Shown one piece after another: positions 52,681 to 62,560 of a DNA stretch of 64,000 nt. Source of the stretch: Rugamonas violacea. Its GTDB lineage: Bacteria; Pseudomonadota; Gammaproteobacteria; Burkholderiales; Burkholderiaceae_D. The stretch spans positions 38,253 to 102,252 of the forward strand of contig NZ_JAEMNU010000139.1 of assembly GCF_016461825.1 (NCBI RefSeq). The letters are read 5' to 3'. The notes under the pieces were generated by a model, which was given only the letters and a program-made list of their open reading frames with translations, searched no databases and was not told the DNA's origin. A program made the translations under genes and the position numbers. Every line of letters begins with the position of its first letter. Position 1 is the first letter of the stretch.

Positions 52681-55089
52681 ATGACAAGAAATCACCTGCT
52701 CGCGCTCGCCTGCACACTCGCCTTCAGCCCCCTCGCCTCGGCCCAGAACGCCGGCCGCAGCGTGCAGGACGTGGTGCAGCGCGCCGACCGCCTGGAAATC
52801 ACCACCAACGACGGCCTGTACCTGATCAAACCCTATTCCAGCAGCATTGTCGAGACCTCCTTCGTGCCGCGCGGCGAGCGCTTCGAGCCGGCCTCGCACG
52901 CGGTGGTGCTGGCGCCGGCCGCGCCGGCCGTCAGCTTCAAGCAGGATGCCGACAGCATCGAGTACGCCACCGCCGGCCTGGTGGTGACGATCACCAAGTC
53001 ACCCTTCCAGATCGCCTACAGCTACAAGGGCAAGGCGCTGGTGGCGGAGAAGGCCGGCTACCGGAAACTGGGCGCCACCGAGAGCATCGAGTTCGCCCTC
53101 GACCAGAGCGAGGCGCTGTACGGCGCCGGCGCGCGGGCGGTCGGCATGAACCGGCGCGGCAACCGCTTCACGCTGTACAACAAGGCCCACTACGGCTACT
53201 CGACCCGCTCCGAGCTGCTCAACTACACCATGCCGCTGGCCATGTCGTCCAAGTTGTACGCGCTGCACTTCGACAACGGCCAGATCGGCACGCTGGACTT
53301 CGACAGCAAGAAAAACAACAGCCTGGCCTACGAGACCATCGGCGGCCGCAAGACCTACCAGGTGATCGCCGGCGACACCTGGCAGGACGTGGTGGGCAAC
53401 TACACCAGCCTGACCGGCAAGCAGCCGATGCCGCCGCGCTGGGCCTTCGGCAACTTCGCCAGCCGCTTCGGCTACCACAGCGAGCAAGAGGCGCGCGCCA
53501 CCATCGCCAAGTTCCGCGCCGAGCAGGTGCCGGTGGACGCCATCATTTTCGACCTGTACTGGTTCGGCAAGGAAGTCAAAGGCACGATGGGCAACCTGGC
53601 CTTCGACCAGGACACCTTCCCCACCGCCAAAAAGATGATCGCCGACTTCCAGACGGATGGCGTGCAGACCATCCTGATCACCGAGCCCTTCGTGCTGACC
53701 ACCTCGGCGAAGTGGCAGGACGCGGTCGATAAAAAAGTGCTGGGCACCGACGCGGCCGGCAAGCCCTTGACCTACGACTTCTACTTCGGCAACACCGGCT
53801 TGATCGATGTGTTCAGTCCGGCCGGCCGCGACTGGTTCTGGAACATCTACAAGGGCCTGCAACAACAGGGCGTGGCCGGCTGGTGGGGCGACCTGGGCGA
53901 GCCGGAAGTGCATCCGGCCGGCATGCGCCACGCCACGGGCACGGCCGACCAGGTGCACAATCTGTACGGCCACGAGTGGGCCAAGCTGATCTTCGACGGC
54001 TACCGCAAGGACCTGCCAAGCCAGCGCCCCTTCATTTTGATGCGTGCCGGCTACTCCGGCTCGCAGCGCTTCGGCATGATCCCCTGGTCGGGCGACGTCG
54101 AACGCAGCTGGGGCGGCCTACAGTCGCAACCGGAGATCGCGCTGCAGATGGGCATGCAGGGCGCCGGCTATATGCACTCCGACCTGGGCGGCTTCGCCGG
54201 CGCCATGCTCGACGACGAGCTCTACACGCGCTGGCTGCAATACGGCGTGTTCCAGCCGATCTTCCGCCCGCACGCGCAGGACGACGTCGCCTCCGAGCCG
54301 GTGTTCCGCGAGGACGCCACCAAGCGCCTGGCGCGCGATGCCGTGCGCCTGCGCTACAGCCTGCTGCCCTACAACTACACCCTGGCCTTCGACAACAACC
54401 AACTGGGCCTGCCGCTGATGCGGCCCATGCTGTACGAGGAGCCGGACAACGAGGCGATGCGCACGCTGGCCTCGGCCTACCTGTGGGGCAACGAGCTGCT
54501 GGTGGCGCCGATCACCGAACCCGGCGCGCGCCGCAAGGAAGTCTACCTGCCCAAGCGCAGCGCCTGGTTCGACTTTAACAACGGGCGCCGCTACAACGGC
54601 GGCATCAGCGCCGTGGTGCCGGTGGCGCTCGACCACATCCCCGTCTTCGTCCGCGCCGGCGCCTTCCTGCCGATGGTCGAACCGGTGCAAACCACGCGCG
54701 ACTACAGCACCGCCAAATTGCAGCTGCACTACTACCACGACCGCAGCGTCGCCGCCGGCAGCGGCAAGCTGTACGACGACGACGGCGCCACGCCGCAGGC
54801 CTACGAGCAGGGCAAGTACGAGCTGCTGAAGTTCGCCAGCGCATTCAAGGGCAAGCAGCTGGCGATCCAGGTCGACAGCGAGCTGGGCAAGCAGTACGCC
54901 GGCAAACCGCGCAGCATCGCCCTGCTGGTGCACAACATCGACACCAGGCCGGCCGCCGTGCGGCTCGACGGCAAGCCGGCCGCCTTCCGCTGGAATGCCG
55001 CGCGGCACCTGCTGACGGTGACCGTGGCCGCCAAGGCCGGCGCCGCCAGCGCCGTCGTCATCACCCTGGCCGGCGCCGACGCCGGCTAA
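52681..55089 (+). CDS. GH31 alpha-glucosidase (exported)
   Basis: The 802-residue enzyme has a signal peptide (about residues 1-23, ending ASA), an N-terminal beta-sandwich and a GH31 barrel. The nucleophile is Asp404 in WWGDLGEPE, the equivalent of the family W.DMNE motif. The acid/base is Asp472 in WSGDVERSW, and C-terminal beta domains follow. It releases glucose from the non-reducing ends of alpha-glucosides, probably in the periplasm. The ATG at 52681 is chosen. It has no strong Shine-Dalgarno, and an in-frame TTG lies six bases upstream. It is divergent from the sugar MFS-pgm-amylase operon. Confidence 0.94.
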   Translation: MTRNHLLALACTLAFSPLASAQNAGRSVQDVVQRADRLEITTNDGLYLIKPYSSSIVETSFVPRGERFEPASHAVVLAPAAPAVSFKQDADSIEYATAGLVVTITKSPFQIAYSYKGKALVAEKAGYRKLGATESIEFALDQSEALYGAGARAVGMNRRGNRFTLYNKAHYGYSTRSELLNYTMPLAMSSKLYALHFDNGQIGTLDFDSKKNNSLAYETIGGRKTYQVIAGDTWQDVVGNYTSLTGKQPMPPRWAFGNFASRFGYHSEQEARATIAKFRAEQVPVDAIIFDLYWFGKEVKGTMGNLAFDQDTFPTAKKMIADFQTDGVQTILITEPFVLTTSAKWQDAVDKKVLGTDAAGKPLTYDFYFGNTGLIDVFSPAGRDWFWNIYKGLQQQGVAGWWGDLGEPEVHPAGMRHATGTADQVHNLYGHEWAKLIFDGYRKDLPSQRPFILMRAGYSGSQRFGMIPWSGDVERSWGGLQSQPEIALQMGMQGAGYMHSDLGGFAGAMLDDELYTRWLQYGVFQPIFRPHAQDDVASEPVFREDATKRLARDAVRLRYSLLPYNYTLAFDNNQLGLPLMRPMLYEEPDNEAMRTLASAYLWGNELLVAPITEPGARRKEVYLPKRSAWFDFNNGRRYNGGISAVVPVALDHIPVFVRAGAFLPMVEPVQTTRDYSTAKLQLHYYHDRSVAAGSGKLYDDDGATPQAYEQGKYELLKFASAFKGKQLAIQVDSELGKQYAGKPRSIALLVHNIDTRPAAVRLDGKPAAFRWNAARHLLTVTVAAKAGAASAVVITLAGADAG

Positions 55090-55119
55090 GTTTCTGCGGC
55101 ATCAAGACGCCAGCGATGC

Positions 55120-55194
55120 CGGCCAAACCCCGCTGCGAAGAACCGGGGTCAGACCCGCGGGGTCTGACCCCAGCTTGTGCCGCTGGGTTTTGCC
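55120..55194. repeat. Long intergenic palindrome, copy 7
   Basis: The core GGGGTCAGACCC (55145-55156) faces GGGTCTGACCCC (55160-55171). Outer arms CCAAACCCCGCTGCGAAG and CTTGTGCCGCTGGGTTTT extend the symmetry to about 75 bases. Confidence 0.9.
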
Positions 55195-55311
55195 CAAATC
55201 CCCGCAGCCACAAACAAGCTAGGCATTTTAGCAACACGCAAGCTCTGACGGTGTATATTACTGGCCATCGAATCACCCGATTCGGTGGCCAGATCACATC
55301 AGGAGACAACA

Positions 55312-57156
55312 GTGTCATCAAAAATTCTTAGTGCATTGCTGGCGGCATCCGCCATAAGCGTTGCCATCAGTCCCGTCCAGGCCAGCGCGGCCGCCGTCAA
55401 AGGCAAGCCGAGCGTCGCCGAAGCCGAGCGCTTCCTCGCCGACGCCGAGCAGCGCCTCAACAAACTCAACAACGAACAAGCCCGTGGCGCCTGGGTCGGC
55501 GCCAACTTCATCACCGACGACACGGAGGCGATCAGCTCCTTCTTCGCCGAACGCTTCCTGACCGCCTCGGGCGAAGTGGCGATCGCCGCGCGCCGCTACA
55601 ACGGCCTGCAACTGAAACCCGAATCGGCGCGCAAGCTCAAGCTGCTGCAACAAACGCTGGTGTTCTCCGACGCCAAGGAACGCGAGGCCTACACCACCAT
55701 CCAGGCCGCCATGACCGGCGCCTACGGCAAGGGCAAGTACTGCCCGAAAAACGCCGACGGCACGCTCGGCACCTGCCTGGCGCTGGGCGAAATGGAAAAA
55801 GTGCTGGCCGAGAGCCGCGACCCGGTCAAGCTGAAGGAGATGTGGGTCGGCTGGCACGCCCAGTCGCCCGCCTACAAGGACCGCTACGCCGAGTACGTCG
55901 CCTTGTCCAACAAGGGCGCCAAGCAAATGGGCTTCGCCGACACCGGCCTGATGTGGCGCGCCCAGTACGACATGCCGCCGGAAGCCTTCGAGGCCGAGAT
56001 GGAACGCCTGTGGCAGCAAGTCAAGCCGCTGTACGACTCGCTGCACACCTACACGCGCCACAAGCTGCGCCAGACCTACGGCGCGGACGTGGTGCCGGCG
56101 ACCGGCCCGATCCCGGCCCACCTGTTCGGCAATATGTGGAGCCAGACCTGGGACAACCTCTACCCCATCCTCAAACCGGCCAGCGGCGCCAGCAACTACG
56201 ACCTGAGCAAGGTGCTTGAAACGCGCGGCACCAGCGCCAAGGAGATGACTGCCTACGCCGAGCGTTTCTACACCTCGCTGGGCATGCAGAAGCTGCCGGA
56301 AACCTTCTGGGAGCGTTCGCTGCTGACCAAGCCGAAGGACCGCGACGTGGTTTGCCACGCCTCGGCCTGGCCGATCGACGAGAAGGACGATGTGCGCATC
56401 AAGATGTGCATCACGCCAACCGCCGAGAACTTCACCACCATCCACCACGAGCTGGGCCACATCTACTACTTTCTCGGCTACAACAAGCAGCCGCTGCTGT
56501 TCCGCACCGGCGCCAACGACGGCTTCCACGAGGCCATCGGCGACACCGTCGCCCTGTCGATCACGCCGGACTACCTGCAAAAAGTCGGCCTGATGGACGC
56601 CAACCAGGCCGACAACGGCGGCGCCGACGCCGAAGTGGGCCAGTTGCTGCGCCGCGCGCTGAGCAAGGTGGCGATCCTGCCGTTCGCCTACTCGGTCGAC
56701 AAATGGCGCTGGGACGTCTACTCCGGCAAGACCAAGCCGGCCGACTACGACGCCAGCTGGTGGAAGCTGCGCGAGCAGATGATGGGCATGCAGCGGCCGG
56801 CGCCGCAGGTGGCCGGTGGCTTCGACGCCGGCGCCAAGTACCACGTCGCCGCCGATGTGCCGTATGCGCGCTACTTCCTGGCCGACATGTTGCAATTCCA
56901 GTTCCACCGCGCCCTGTGCCGCGAAGCCGGCTACACCGGCCCGCTGCACCGCTGCTCGGTGTACGGCAACGCCAAGGCCGGCGCGAAGCTGCAGGCGATG
57001 CTGGCGATGGGTGCCAGCAAGCCGTGGCCGGAGGCGCTCAAGGCGATCTCGGGCGAGGAGAAGATCGACGGCGGCGCGCTGCTCGACTACTTCGCCCCGC
57101 TGAAAACCTGGCTCGACGAACAGAACCGCCAGTTCGCCGCCGCTGAGAAGAAGTAA
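55312..57156 (+). CDS. M2-family peptidyl-dipeptidase (ACE-like), exported
   Basis: The 614-residue zinc dipeptidyl carboxypeptidase has a signal peptide (about residues 1-27), the zinc motif HELGH at residues 379-383 and the third ligand Glu407 in FHEAIGD, all as in angiotensin-converting enzyme. The length matches single-domain bacterial ACE homologues. The start is the GTG at 55312, because AGGAG lies 6 bases upstream of it. The GTG at 55285 would precede the ribosome binding site. A hepta-nucleotide repeat follows the stop. It converges with another secreted zinc peptidase gene. Confidence 0.92.
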   Translation: MSSKILSALLAASAISVAISPVQASAAAVKGKPSVAEAERFLADAEQRLNKLNNEQARGAWVGANFITDDTEAISSFFAERFLTASGEVAIAARRYNGLQLKPESARKLKLLQQTLVFSDAKEREAYTTIQAAMTGAYGKGKYCPKNADGTLGTCLALGEMEKVLAESRDPVKLKEMWVGWHAQSPAYKDRYAEYVALSNKGAKQMGFADTGLMWRAQYDMPPEAFEAEMERLWQQVKPLYDSLHTYTRHKLRQTYGADVVPATGPIPAHLFGNMWSQTWDNLYPILKPASGASNYDLSKVLETRGTSAKEMTAYAERFYTSLGMQKLPETFWERSLLTKPKDRDVVCHASAWPIDEKDDVRIKMCITPTAENFTTIHHELGHIYYFLGYNKQPLLFRTGANDGFHEAIGDTVALSITPDYLQKVGLMDANQADNGGADAEVGQLLRRALSKVAILPFAYSVDKWRWDVYSGKTKPADYDASWWKLREQMMGMQRPAPQVAGGFDAGAKYHVAADVPYARYFLADMLQFQFHRALCREAGYTGPLHRCSVYGNAKAGAKLQAMLAMGASKPWPEALKAISGEEKIDGGALLDYFAPLKTWLDEQNRQFAAAEKK

Positions 57157-57213
57157 GCAGTAAGCAGTAAGCAGTAAGGGATGGGGGGGCGCCCGGCACG
57201 CCCCCCCCCCCCA
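57153..57213 (+). repeat. Heptamer repeat and poly-G/poly-C hairpin
   Basis: Several copies of AAGCAGT begin at the M2 stop codon (57153-57177). Next comes a run of 7 G (57183-57189) facing a run of 12 C (57201-57212). The G and C runs can pair into a stem but form no classical terminator. Confidence 0.75.
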
Positions 57214-57256
57214 TCCGTGGCGAAGGCGGCGCGCGAGCGCGCATGCCGCAGAACAT

Positions 57257-59218
57257 TTACTTGCCCGCGGCCTCAAGTTGCCGATACAGCATTTCCAGCT
57301 CGTCCAGCTTCTTGCTCAAGACATTGACGGCACCGTCCACCAACTCGCGCTGGCTCAACTCGCGGCCAAAAAATTCCTTGAGCAACTTGGCCGGATCGTC
57401 GTTGAAGCCGGTGCGCAGCAGTTTGCCGTGGCGCTGTTGAAAGTCAAGCGGATCGGCTTGCAGCATGTCGAACATCTTGGCGGCAATCAATCCGGAATAG
57501 AGATAGTTGACCAGGTACAGCGGATCTTGAAACATCAGGCGACGGGTGATCCAAACATGCCGCAACTCCGGGTCGATCGTCGGCCAGATTTCGTAGCGCT
57601 CCCACACTTTTGCCGTGACGGCATCGAAATCGGCCGCGTTTTTGATGCTGCCCGCAATGACACCATCGTAGAACGTTTGTTCCAGAGTTGCCTCTTGGGC
57701 CGAGCCAAAGATCTGGAACATCAAATTGCGCAATCCCGCCTCCAGGTAGAAGGCCCGCACGGCCGGGTCCTTGCTTTGTTTCGCCAGATACTCGTACATG
57801 AGGATTTCGTTGATCGCCGGATAGGCTTCGCTCATCCAATTCGGCCCTGACAAATAGAATTGCGATACGCCGGCCTCGTTCATCAGCTGACCGTGGACGG
57901 CATGGCCGCCTTCGTGGATCACCACCCGGCTGTCTCCCGTGGCGCCGCTATTGTATTTTTGGATGAACAAGCCCGAAGGAACGCCGACCGCGGAGATCGA
58001 AAAACCGTCGTTGACGCGCTTGCCGCCCTCGCTGGCGATATCCATGCGGGCGTTGACAGGATCGAGCAAGGCCTGAAAATGCGCCACGTAGTCGCGGCCC
58101 AGCGGGGCCAGGGCGGCCGGCACCATGGCACGGGTCTCGTCCAGCGTCAGACGCGGTGGCGTCAAGCCGGGCGGGGCCAGTTCCAGATCCCAGGAATGGA
58201 CGTCGGAAATGCCTGAGAAACGCGAAATACGCGCCGCGCGCAGGCGCTGGAAGCGCTTCTGCAACTCGGCATGCCGAGCCACTTGTTCCAACGCTTGGTC
58301 CACGTCGGCGCGCTTCAGATGGCGATTGAAATAGACCGCCGTGGGCGCGTCGGGAAACTTGGCGAGACGGGCCGAGGTATCTTTTAACCTGACCACACCA
58401 AGCAGAATGCCGGCATACACGTCCGCACGGGATGCCAGGCCTTGCCAACGCTGCTGCCAAGCGGCACGACGAATCTCCCGGTCGGGGTTGAGCGACAGCT
58501 TGGCCGCATCCATGCCGACATCCTGGACACCGAGCTTGGTCTCGATCTTGGCGTAGGGGGTGCTGCGCTGCGCTTGTTGATAGATGGACCAGAAGGCCGA
58601 CGCCGCCGGTTCCTCCATCTCGTCGAGGATGGATTGTTCGGCTTTGGGCAGTTCGTGCGCCTTGTCACGCGCCGCCTTTTCGGCGAGATACGCATACTTC
58701 CGCAACTCGGGGCGGGCCGCGACGGCACGCTCGAAGCCGTCATTTCCCAGCCTCAACAGCATCGCGCGCACCGCGTCGTCCACCTTGTCTTTTGCCCGGA
58801 TGGCCTTGCCGCCGTTCACTTTTGCGGCATGGTCTTCAATATCGCGCGCGCCTTCGATCTTGAAATAGGCGATGTGGCGCCGCAAGCGCGCCATCAAGTC
58901 TTCCGCCGAACGCAAGCGCTCGACCAGCACCGCAGGGTCGGCGGACACCGCGGCGGGAAAAGCGTCGGACTCGGCCACGCATTGCGCGAGGTCGGCGGCC
59001 TGCGCCTCCGGCGTAGAAAAATAGCGGCTCAAATCGAGCGCATATGAGCGCAAGGCGGGCGCCGCCGGCATGGTCGACGCGCCAAGCCCGCCGGCCGGCG
59101 CCGAAACGCCGCAAGCCCACAGCACGGCGGCCAGGGCCAACTGCACACCGCTTTTCCTTGGCCGACGATGCGCCGGGGCAGTCTGTCCTTGCAACATGAA
59201 GTGATTCAGATTTGGCAT
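57257..59218 (-). CDS. Exported M3-type metallopeptidase (oligoendopeptidase F-like)
   Basis: The 653-residue protein has a basic N-terminal region and signal-like hydrophobic stretch (about residues 24-48, LALAAVLWACGVSAPAG), a helical body, and the zinc site HEGGH at residues 435-439 (VVIHEGGHAVHGQL). A downstream SEAYPAINEILMYEYL helix could supply the third ligand. It resembles PepF-type M3B peptidases rather than oligopeptidase A. A Cys in the signal region could make it a lipoprotein, but no clean lipobox is seen. The GC content is lower than that of its neighbours, hinting at separate acquisition. Confidence 0.85.
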   Translation of the reverse strand: MPNLNHFMLQGQTAPAHRRPRKSGVQLALAAVLWACGVSAPAGGLGASTMPAAPALRSYALDLSRYFSTPEAQAADLAQCVAESDAFPAAVSADPAVLVERLRSAEDLMARLRRHIAYFKIEGARDIEDHAAKVNGGKAIRAKDKVDDAVRAMLLRLGNDGFERAVAARPELRKYAYLAEKAARDKAHELPKAEQSILDEMEEPAASAFWSIYQQAQRSTPYAKIETKLGVQDVGMDAAKLSLNPDREIRRAAWQQRWQGLASRADVYAGILLGVVRLKDTSARLAKFPDAPTAVYFNRHLKRADVDQALEQVARHAELQKRFQRLRAARISRFSGISDVHSWDLELAPPGLTPPRLTLDETRAMVPAALAPLGRDYVAHFQALLDPVNARMDIASEGGKRVNDGFSISAVGVPSGLFIQKYNSGATGDSRVVIHEGGHAVHGQLMNEAGVSQFYLSGPNWMSEAYPAINEILMYEYLAKQSKDPAVRAFYLEAGLRNLMFQIFGSAQEATLEQTFYDGVIAGSIKNAADFDAVTAKVWERYEIWPTIDPELRHVWITRRLMFQDPLYLVNYLYSGLIAAKMFDMLQADPLDFQQRHGKLLRTGFNDDPAKLLKEFFGRELSQRELVDGAVNVLSKKLDELEMLYRQLEAAGK

Positions 59219-59577
59219 GGGGTGATTCTCGTTTCGTGAAAGGGGCAGCCGGAACCATATGCCGACATGAAAAGCCGGCGCAATCGGCAGTCCGCGGCGC
59301 CGCTCGCCACCCTGCCCTAAAACAAGTTTTTAGAGACAGATCGATAGGCGAAACCGGGAGCTTACATGCAAGGGAGTGTGGAAGCACGGAAATTGTGACG
59401 AAAACACCCTATCTGTACGTCGGCTACGCGGTCGAACAAAAGCACTCGCTGATCCAGCGGGTCGACCACGTGCTGCTCGGCGTCGGCTACGTCAGCAAGC
59501 AGGCCGGCGCGCCGCCCCAACGAAAAAACCCCGCCACTCGCGTGACGGGGTTTTTTCGTTTCAACTACCGCAATGGC
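59219..59577. other. Intergenic region with a possible coding relic
   Basis: This 359-base gap contains the bidirectional terminator at 59523-59556 and, at about 59397-59516, an open stretch with coding-like composition. On the plus strand it reads PYLYVGYAVEQKHSLIQRVD and on to GVGYVSKQAG, without a start or stop of its own. It may be the relic of an outer-membrane beta-barrel gene. The family is not recognised. Confidence 0.35.
59523..59556. terminator. Terminator downstream of the TonB receptor gene
   Basis: AAAAAACCCCGCCAC (59523-59537) pairs with GTGACGGGGTTTTTT (59542-59556) with one mismatch. It can act in both directions. Confidence 0.88.
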
Positions 59578-62301
59578 TTAGAACTTGTAGCTCGCGCCCA
59601 TCAGGATGGTGCGGCCATACTTCTGGTATTCCAGCTGCTGGCTGCGCACGCCGGTGTAGGTTTCGTAGGCGCTGTTGCTCAGGTTGTTGACCTGCAGCAG
59701 CAGACCGAGGCCCTTCATGCTGCCTTCGTTGAAGGTGTAGCCGACCTGGAAGTCGACGACGTTCTCGCCGACCACGTAGCGCAGCGCGCGGTCGTTGGTG
59801 AAGTTGCCGATTTCGCCGACGAAGTCGGAACGCTTGCGCTGGCTGACGCGGGTCTCGAAGCCATCTTTTTCATAGTAGGCGGTCAGGTTGGTGACGCGCT
59901 TCGACAAGCCCGGCAGCGTGATGTTGGTGCCCAGGCTGCTGGTCGGATCGTTGATCTTGATGTCGCTGCTGCTGAAGGTGGCGCTGGCTTGCACGCCGAA
60001 GCCGCTCAGCGATTTCGACAGCAGGTCCAGCGGCATCGAACCGGACAGCTCGATCCCCTTCAAGGTGCCGCCCTGGCCGTTGTACGGGGCGGTGTAGTTG
60101 CCGATCACCTGCTTGGCGATGCTGCCCGAGGTGAAGGCCGAGAAGTCGAAGTCCTTGGCCTGGGTGAAGATGTAGCTGGTCAGCTTCTTGTAGAAACCGG
60201 CGGCGGCGAAGTAAGCCTTCTTGTCGAAGTATTTTTCATACGAGACGTCGAAGGCGTTGGCGCGCCACGGGTCCAGCTTGGCGTTGCCGCCGGTCGCGCT
60301 CGGCTTGAAGGTGGTCTTGTCGATGTCGAACTCGAAAGCCGAACGCAGCTGGTCGACACGCGGACGGGCCAGTTGCTTGGCGACGGCGAAGCGCAGGGTC
60401 TGCTGGTGGTCGAAGCCGAAGGCCAGGTTCATGCTAGGCAGCACGTCGGTGTAGCTCTTGCCTTCGTCGATGGGCTTGAACTGGCTGCCGACCGGGGCCG
60501 ACTTGTCCAGGTAACGCGCTTGCGACGACTGCTCGGTGCGCTGCACCTGCACGCCGACGTTGCCGCGCAGGCTGACGTTGCCCAGTTCGGCCTCGATGTT
60601 GGCTTTGACGAAGCTGGTGCTGATCTTTTCCTTGACGTCCCAAGCCTTGGTGATCAGGTAGTCCAGATCGTCGACCGGTTTGAAGCTCATGTACTTGTTC
60701 ACCACGCCGGGCACGTTCCACGCCGGGATCATGCCGACGCCGGCGAAGCCCAGGTCGACCGGAGCGTATTGCAGGTCGCTGGAGATGCTGGTCGGGTCGC
60801 CATTGAGTATGGTGTTGCCTTCCGGCTGGCGCTTCTTCTTCGAACGGTCGGTGTAGTTGAAGCCGATGTCGACGCCGGAGAAGACCTTGTCGAACATCTC
60901 GGGCACGGGCAGGCTGGCCACCAGCTTGAAGCCGGTCAACTCGTCCTCGACGTGGGGCACCTTGCCGTAGCCGGAGCCGTAGATGGTGTTGCGCACGAGC
61001 AGGCTCTTCGGATCGCTGTAGTTCAGGCCGGTGGTGATGCTCGGATAGCCGCCGGTGGCGTACTGCAGCTTGGCCGAGTCGAGGAAGGCGGAGCCGCCCA
61101 GCGGGTTGAGCTGGGTGTTGTTCTCCAGGCTCAACTCGTCGCGCTTGGCGTGCGAGTAATTGAGGTCGGCGAACAGCGACCAGTTGTCGAACTTGAAGGT
61201 GTTGCTCCAGCCGGCGGCGTGGATCTCGTCCTTGCGCTTGTTGTACATGCCGCGCACCAGCGGGTAGATGCTGGTGGCCGTGCCGCCGTTCAGCGAGCCG
61301 TCGACGACGACCGGGTTGACGTAGTTCGGGACGGGCTTGAAACCGCCGTTCCAGCCGCTCAGGTTGATTTCCAGCTGGTTGGCCGTGTCCTCGCTCTTGA
61401 ACTGGGAGGCGTAGACGTCGACGATGCTGGTCCACTGCTTGGTCGGACGGTATTGCAGCACGCCCATGAAGCCGTCGCGCTTGGTGACGCCGCTCTTGGC
61501 CACGGCCTTGATGCCGTCGGCGGCGTAGGTGCCGGCCGGAAGGCCGGAACGCGCGTCGGTCTTCCACGGTTCGTACATGCCGGTCTCCTGGTCCAGCACC
61601 GGCGATTCCAGGTGGGCGAAGCCGAGCGCGATACCGATCGTGCGGTTGGCGAACTGGTCGATGTAGCTGGCGCTGAAGCGGTTGCCGGTCGACTTGGCGT
61701 TGGCGATGCTGCCCAGCGTGTTCTTCTCGCCGCGCACGTTGAACGACATGGTGCGGCCGGCGAAGGACAGCGGACGCACGGTCTGCATGTCGATGGTGCC
61801 GGACAGGCCCTGGCCGATCAGGCCGGCGTCCGGGGTTTTGTAGACGGTGACGCCGCTCATCAGCTCGGACGGGTACTGGTCGAACTCGACGCTGCGGTTG
61901 TCGCCGGTGCTGACCTGCTCGCGGCCGTTCAACAAGGTGGTCGAGAAATCGGGCGACAGGCCGCGCACGCTGATGACCTGGGCGCGGCCGGCGACGCGCT
62001 GGGCGGCCAGGCCGGGCAGGCGGGCGATGGATTCGGCGATGCTGACATCCGGCAGTTTGCCGATGTCCTCGGCGGAGATCGCCTCGACGATGGAGGTGGC
62101 GTCCTTCTTCACCGAGATGGCGTCCTCGATGCCGCGACGGATGCCGGCCACGGTGACGCGGGCCATCGGTGCGGCCTCGGCCGCCGGCGCGGTTTGCGCG
62201 TACGCGGGATTGGCCAGGGCGGCGACGAACACGGCGCAGCCTGCGGCGACCGGACTCAGTTGAAAAGCTGCGCTATTGCGCTTGTTTGCGAAAATACTCA
62301 T
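59578..62301 (-). CDS. TonB-dependent receptor, probably for malto-oligosaccharides
   Basis: The 907-residue outer-membrane receptor has a signal peptide (about residues 1-35, ending AYA), a plug domain (from RGIEDAISVKKDATSIVEAI, with SIAESIARLPGLAAQRV and ISVRGLSPDFSTTLLNGRE) and a 22-strand-type barrel ending in the terminal Phe (GRTILMGASYKF). The plug matches the large TonB receptors that bind carbohydrates. The substrate is inferred from the surrounding alpha-glucan genes and the shared upstream motif. The ATG at 62301 (MSIFANKR) begins the signal peptide; the longer frame to 62454 is not plausible. Confidence 0.9.
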   Translation of the reverse strand: MSIFANKRNSAAFQLSPVAAGCAVFVAALANPAYAQTAPAAEAAPMARVTVAGIRRGIEDAISVKKDATSIVEAISAEDIGKLPDVSIAESIARLPGLAAQRVAGRAQVISVRGLSPDFSTTLLNGREQVSTGDNRSVEFDQYPSELMSGVTVYKTPDAGLIGQGLSGTIDMQTVRPLSFAGRTMSFNVRGEKNTLGSIANAKSTGNRFSASYIDQFANRTIGIALGFAHLESPVLDQETGMYEPWKTDARSGLPAGTYAADGIKAVAKSGVTKRDGFMGVLQYRPTKQWTSIVDVYASQFKSEDTANQLEINLSGWNGGFKPVPNYVNPVVVDGSLNGGTATSIYPLVRGMYNKRKDEIHAAGWSNTFKFDNWSLFADLNYSHAKRDELSLENNTQLNPLGGSAFLDSAKLQYATGGYPSITTGLNYSDPKSLLVRNTIYGSGYGKVPHVEDELTGFKLVASLPVPEMFDKVFSGVDIGFNYTDRSKKKRQPEGNTILNGDPTSISSDLQYAPVDLGFAGVGMIPAWNVPGVVNKYMSFKPVDDLDYLITKAWDVKEKISTSFVKANIEAELGNVSLRGNVGVQVQRTEQSSQARYLDKSAPVGSQFKPIDEGKSYTDVLPSMNLAFGFDHQQTLRFAVAKQLARPRVDQLRSAFEFDIDKTTFKPSATGGNAKLDPWRANAFDVSYEKYFDKKAYFAAAGFYKKLTSYIFTQAKDFDFSAFTSGSIAKQVIGNYTAPYNGQGGTLKGIELSGSMPLDLLSKSLSGFGVQASATFSSSDIKINDPTSSLGTNITLPGLSKRVTNLTAYYEKDGFETRVSQRKRSDFVGEIGNFTNDRALRYVVGENVVDFQVGYTFNEGSMKGLGLLLQVNNLSNSAYETYTGVRSQQLEYQKYGRTILMGASYKF

Positions 62302-62426
62302 GAAATGTCCCCTCACAACGACACCAAAATAATTCCCGCCACCATCGGCCGCTCTGCTTGCGCAGCTCGCTTCAACTACACGGGATCCAAGGAAATGCAA
62401 CGCTCTACATGACGTTATGCAAGAAT

Positions 62427-62454
62427 TTTGTACTAAAACTAGATTGTGTGTCAA
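62427..62454 (-). promoter_or_regulatory. Candidate promoter of the TonB receptor gene
   Basis: On the minus strand a perfect TTGACA (62449-62454) is followed after 16 bases by TACAAA (62427-62432), a 4-of-6 match to the -10 consensus. Confidence 0.55.
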
Positions 62455-62560
62455 TCAAAGTTCAGTTTACCTACGGATTTGCTAGTGTCTGGCGAACGCC
62501 CTCCCTGAGCAAGAGCAGCATGCTCGTTGTATTCCAGCTACAGAAGAGCGATACGGGGAT

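Noticed and set aside
59212..62412. A 1066-codon open frame on the plus strand across the TonB receptor gene
   Set aside because: It is antisense to the receptor, whose plug and terminal Phe motifs are clear. The frame is a by-product of high GC and has no recognisable motif.
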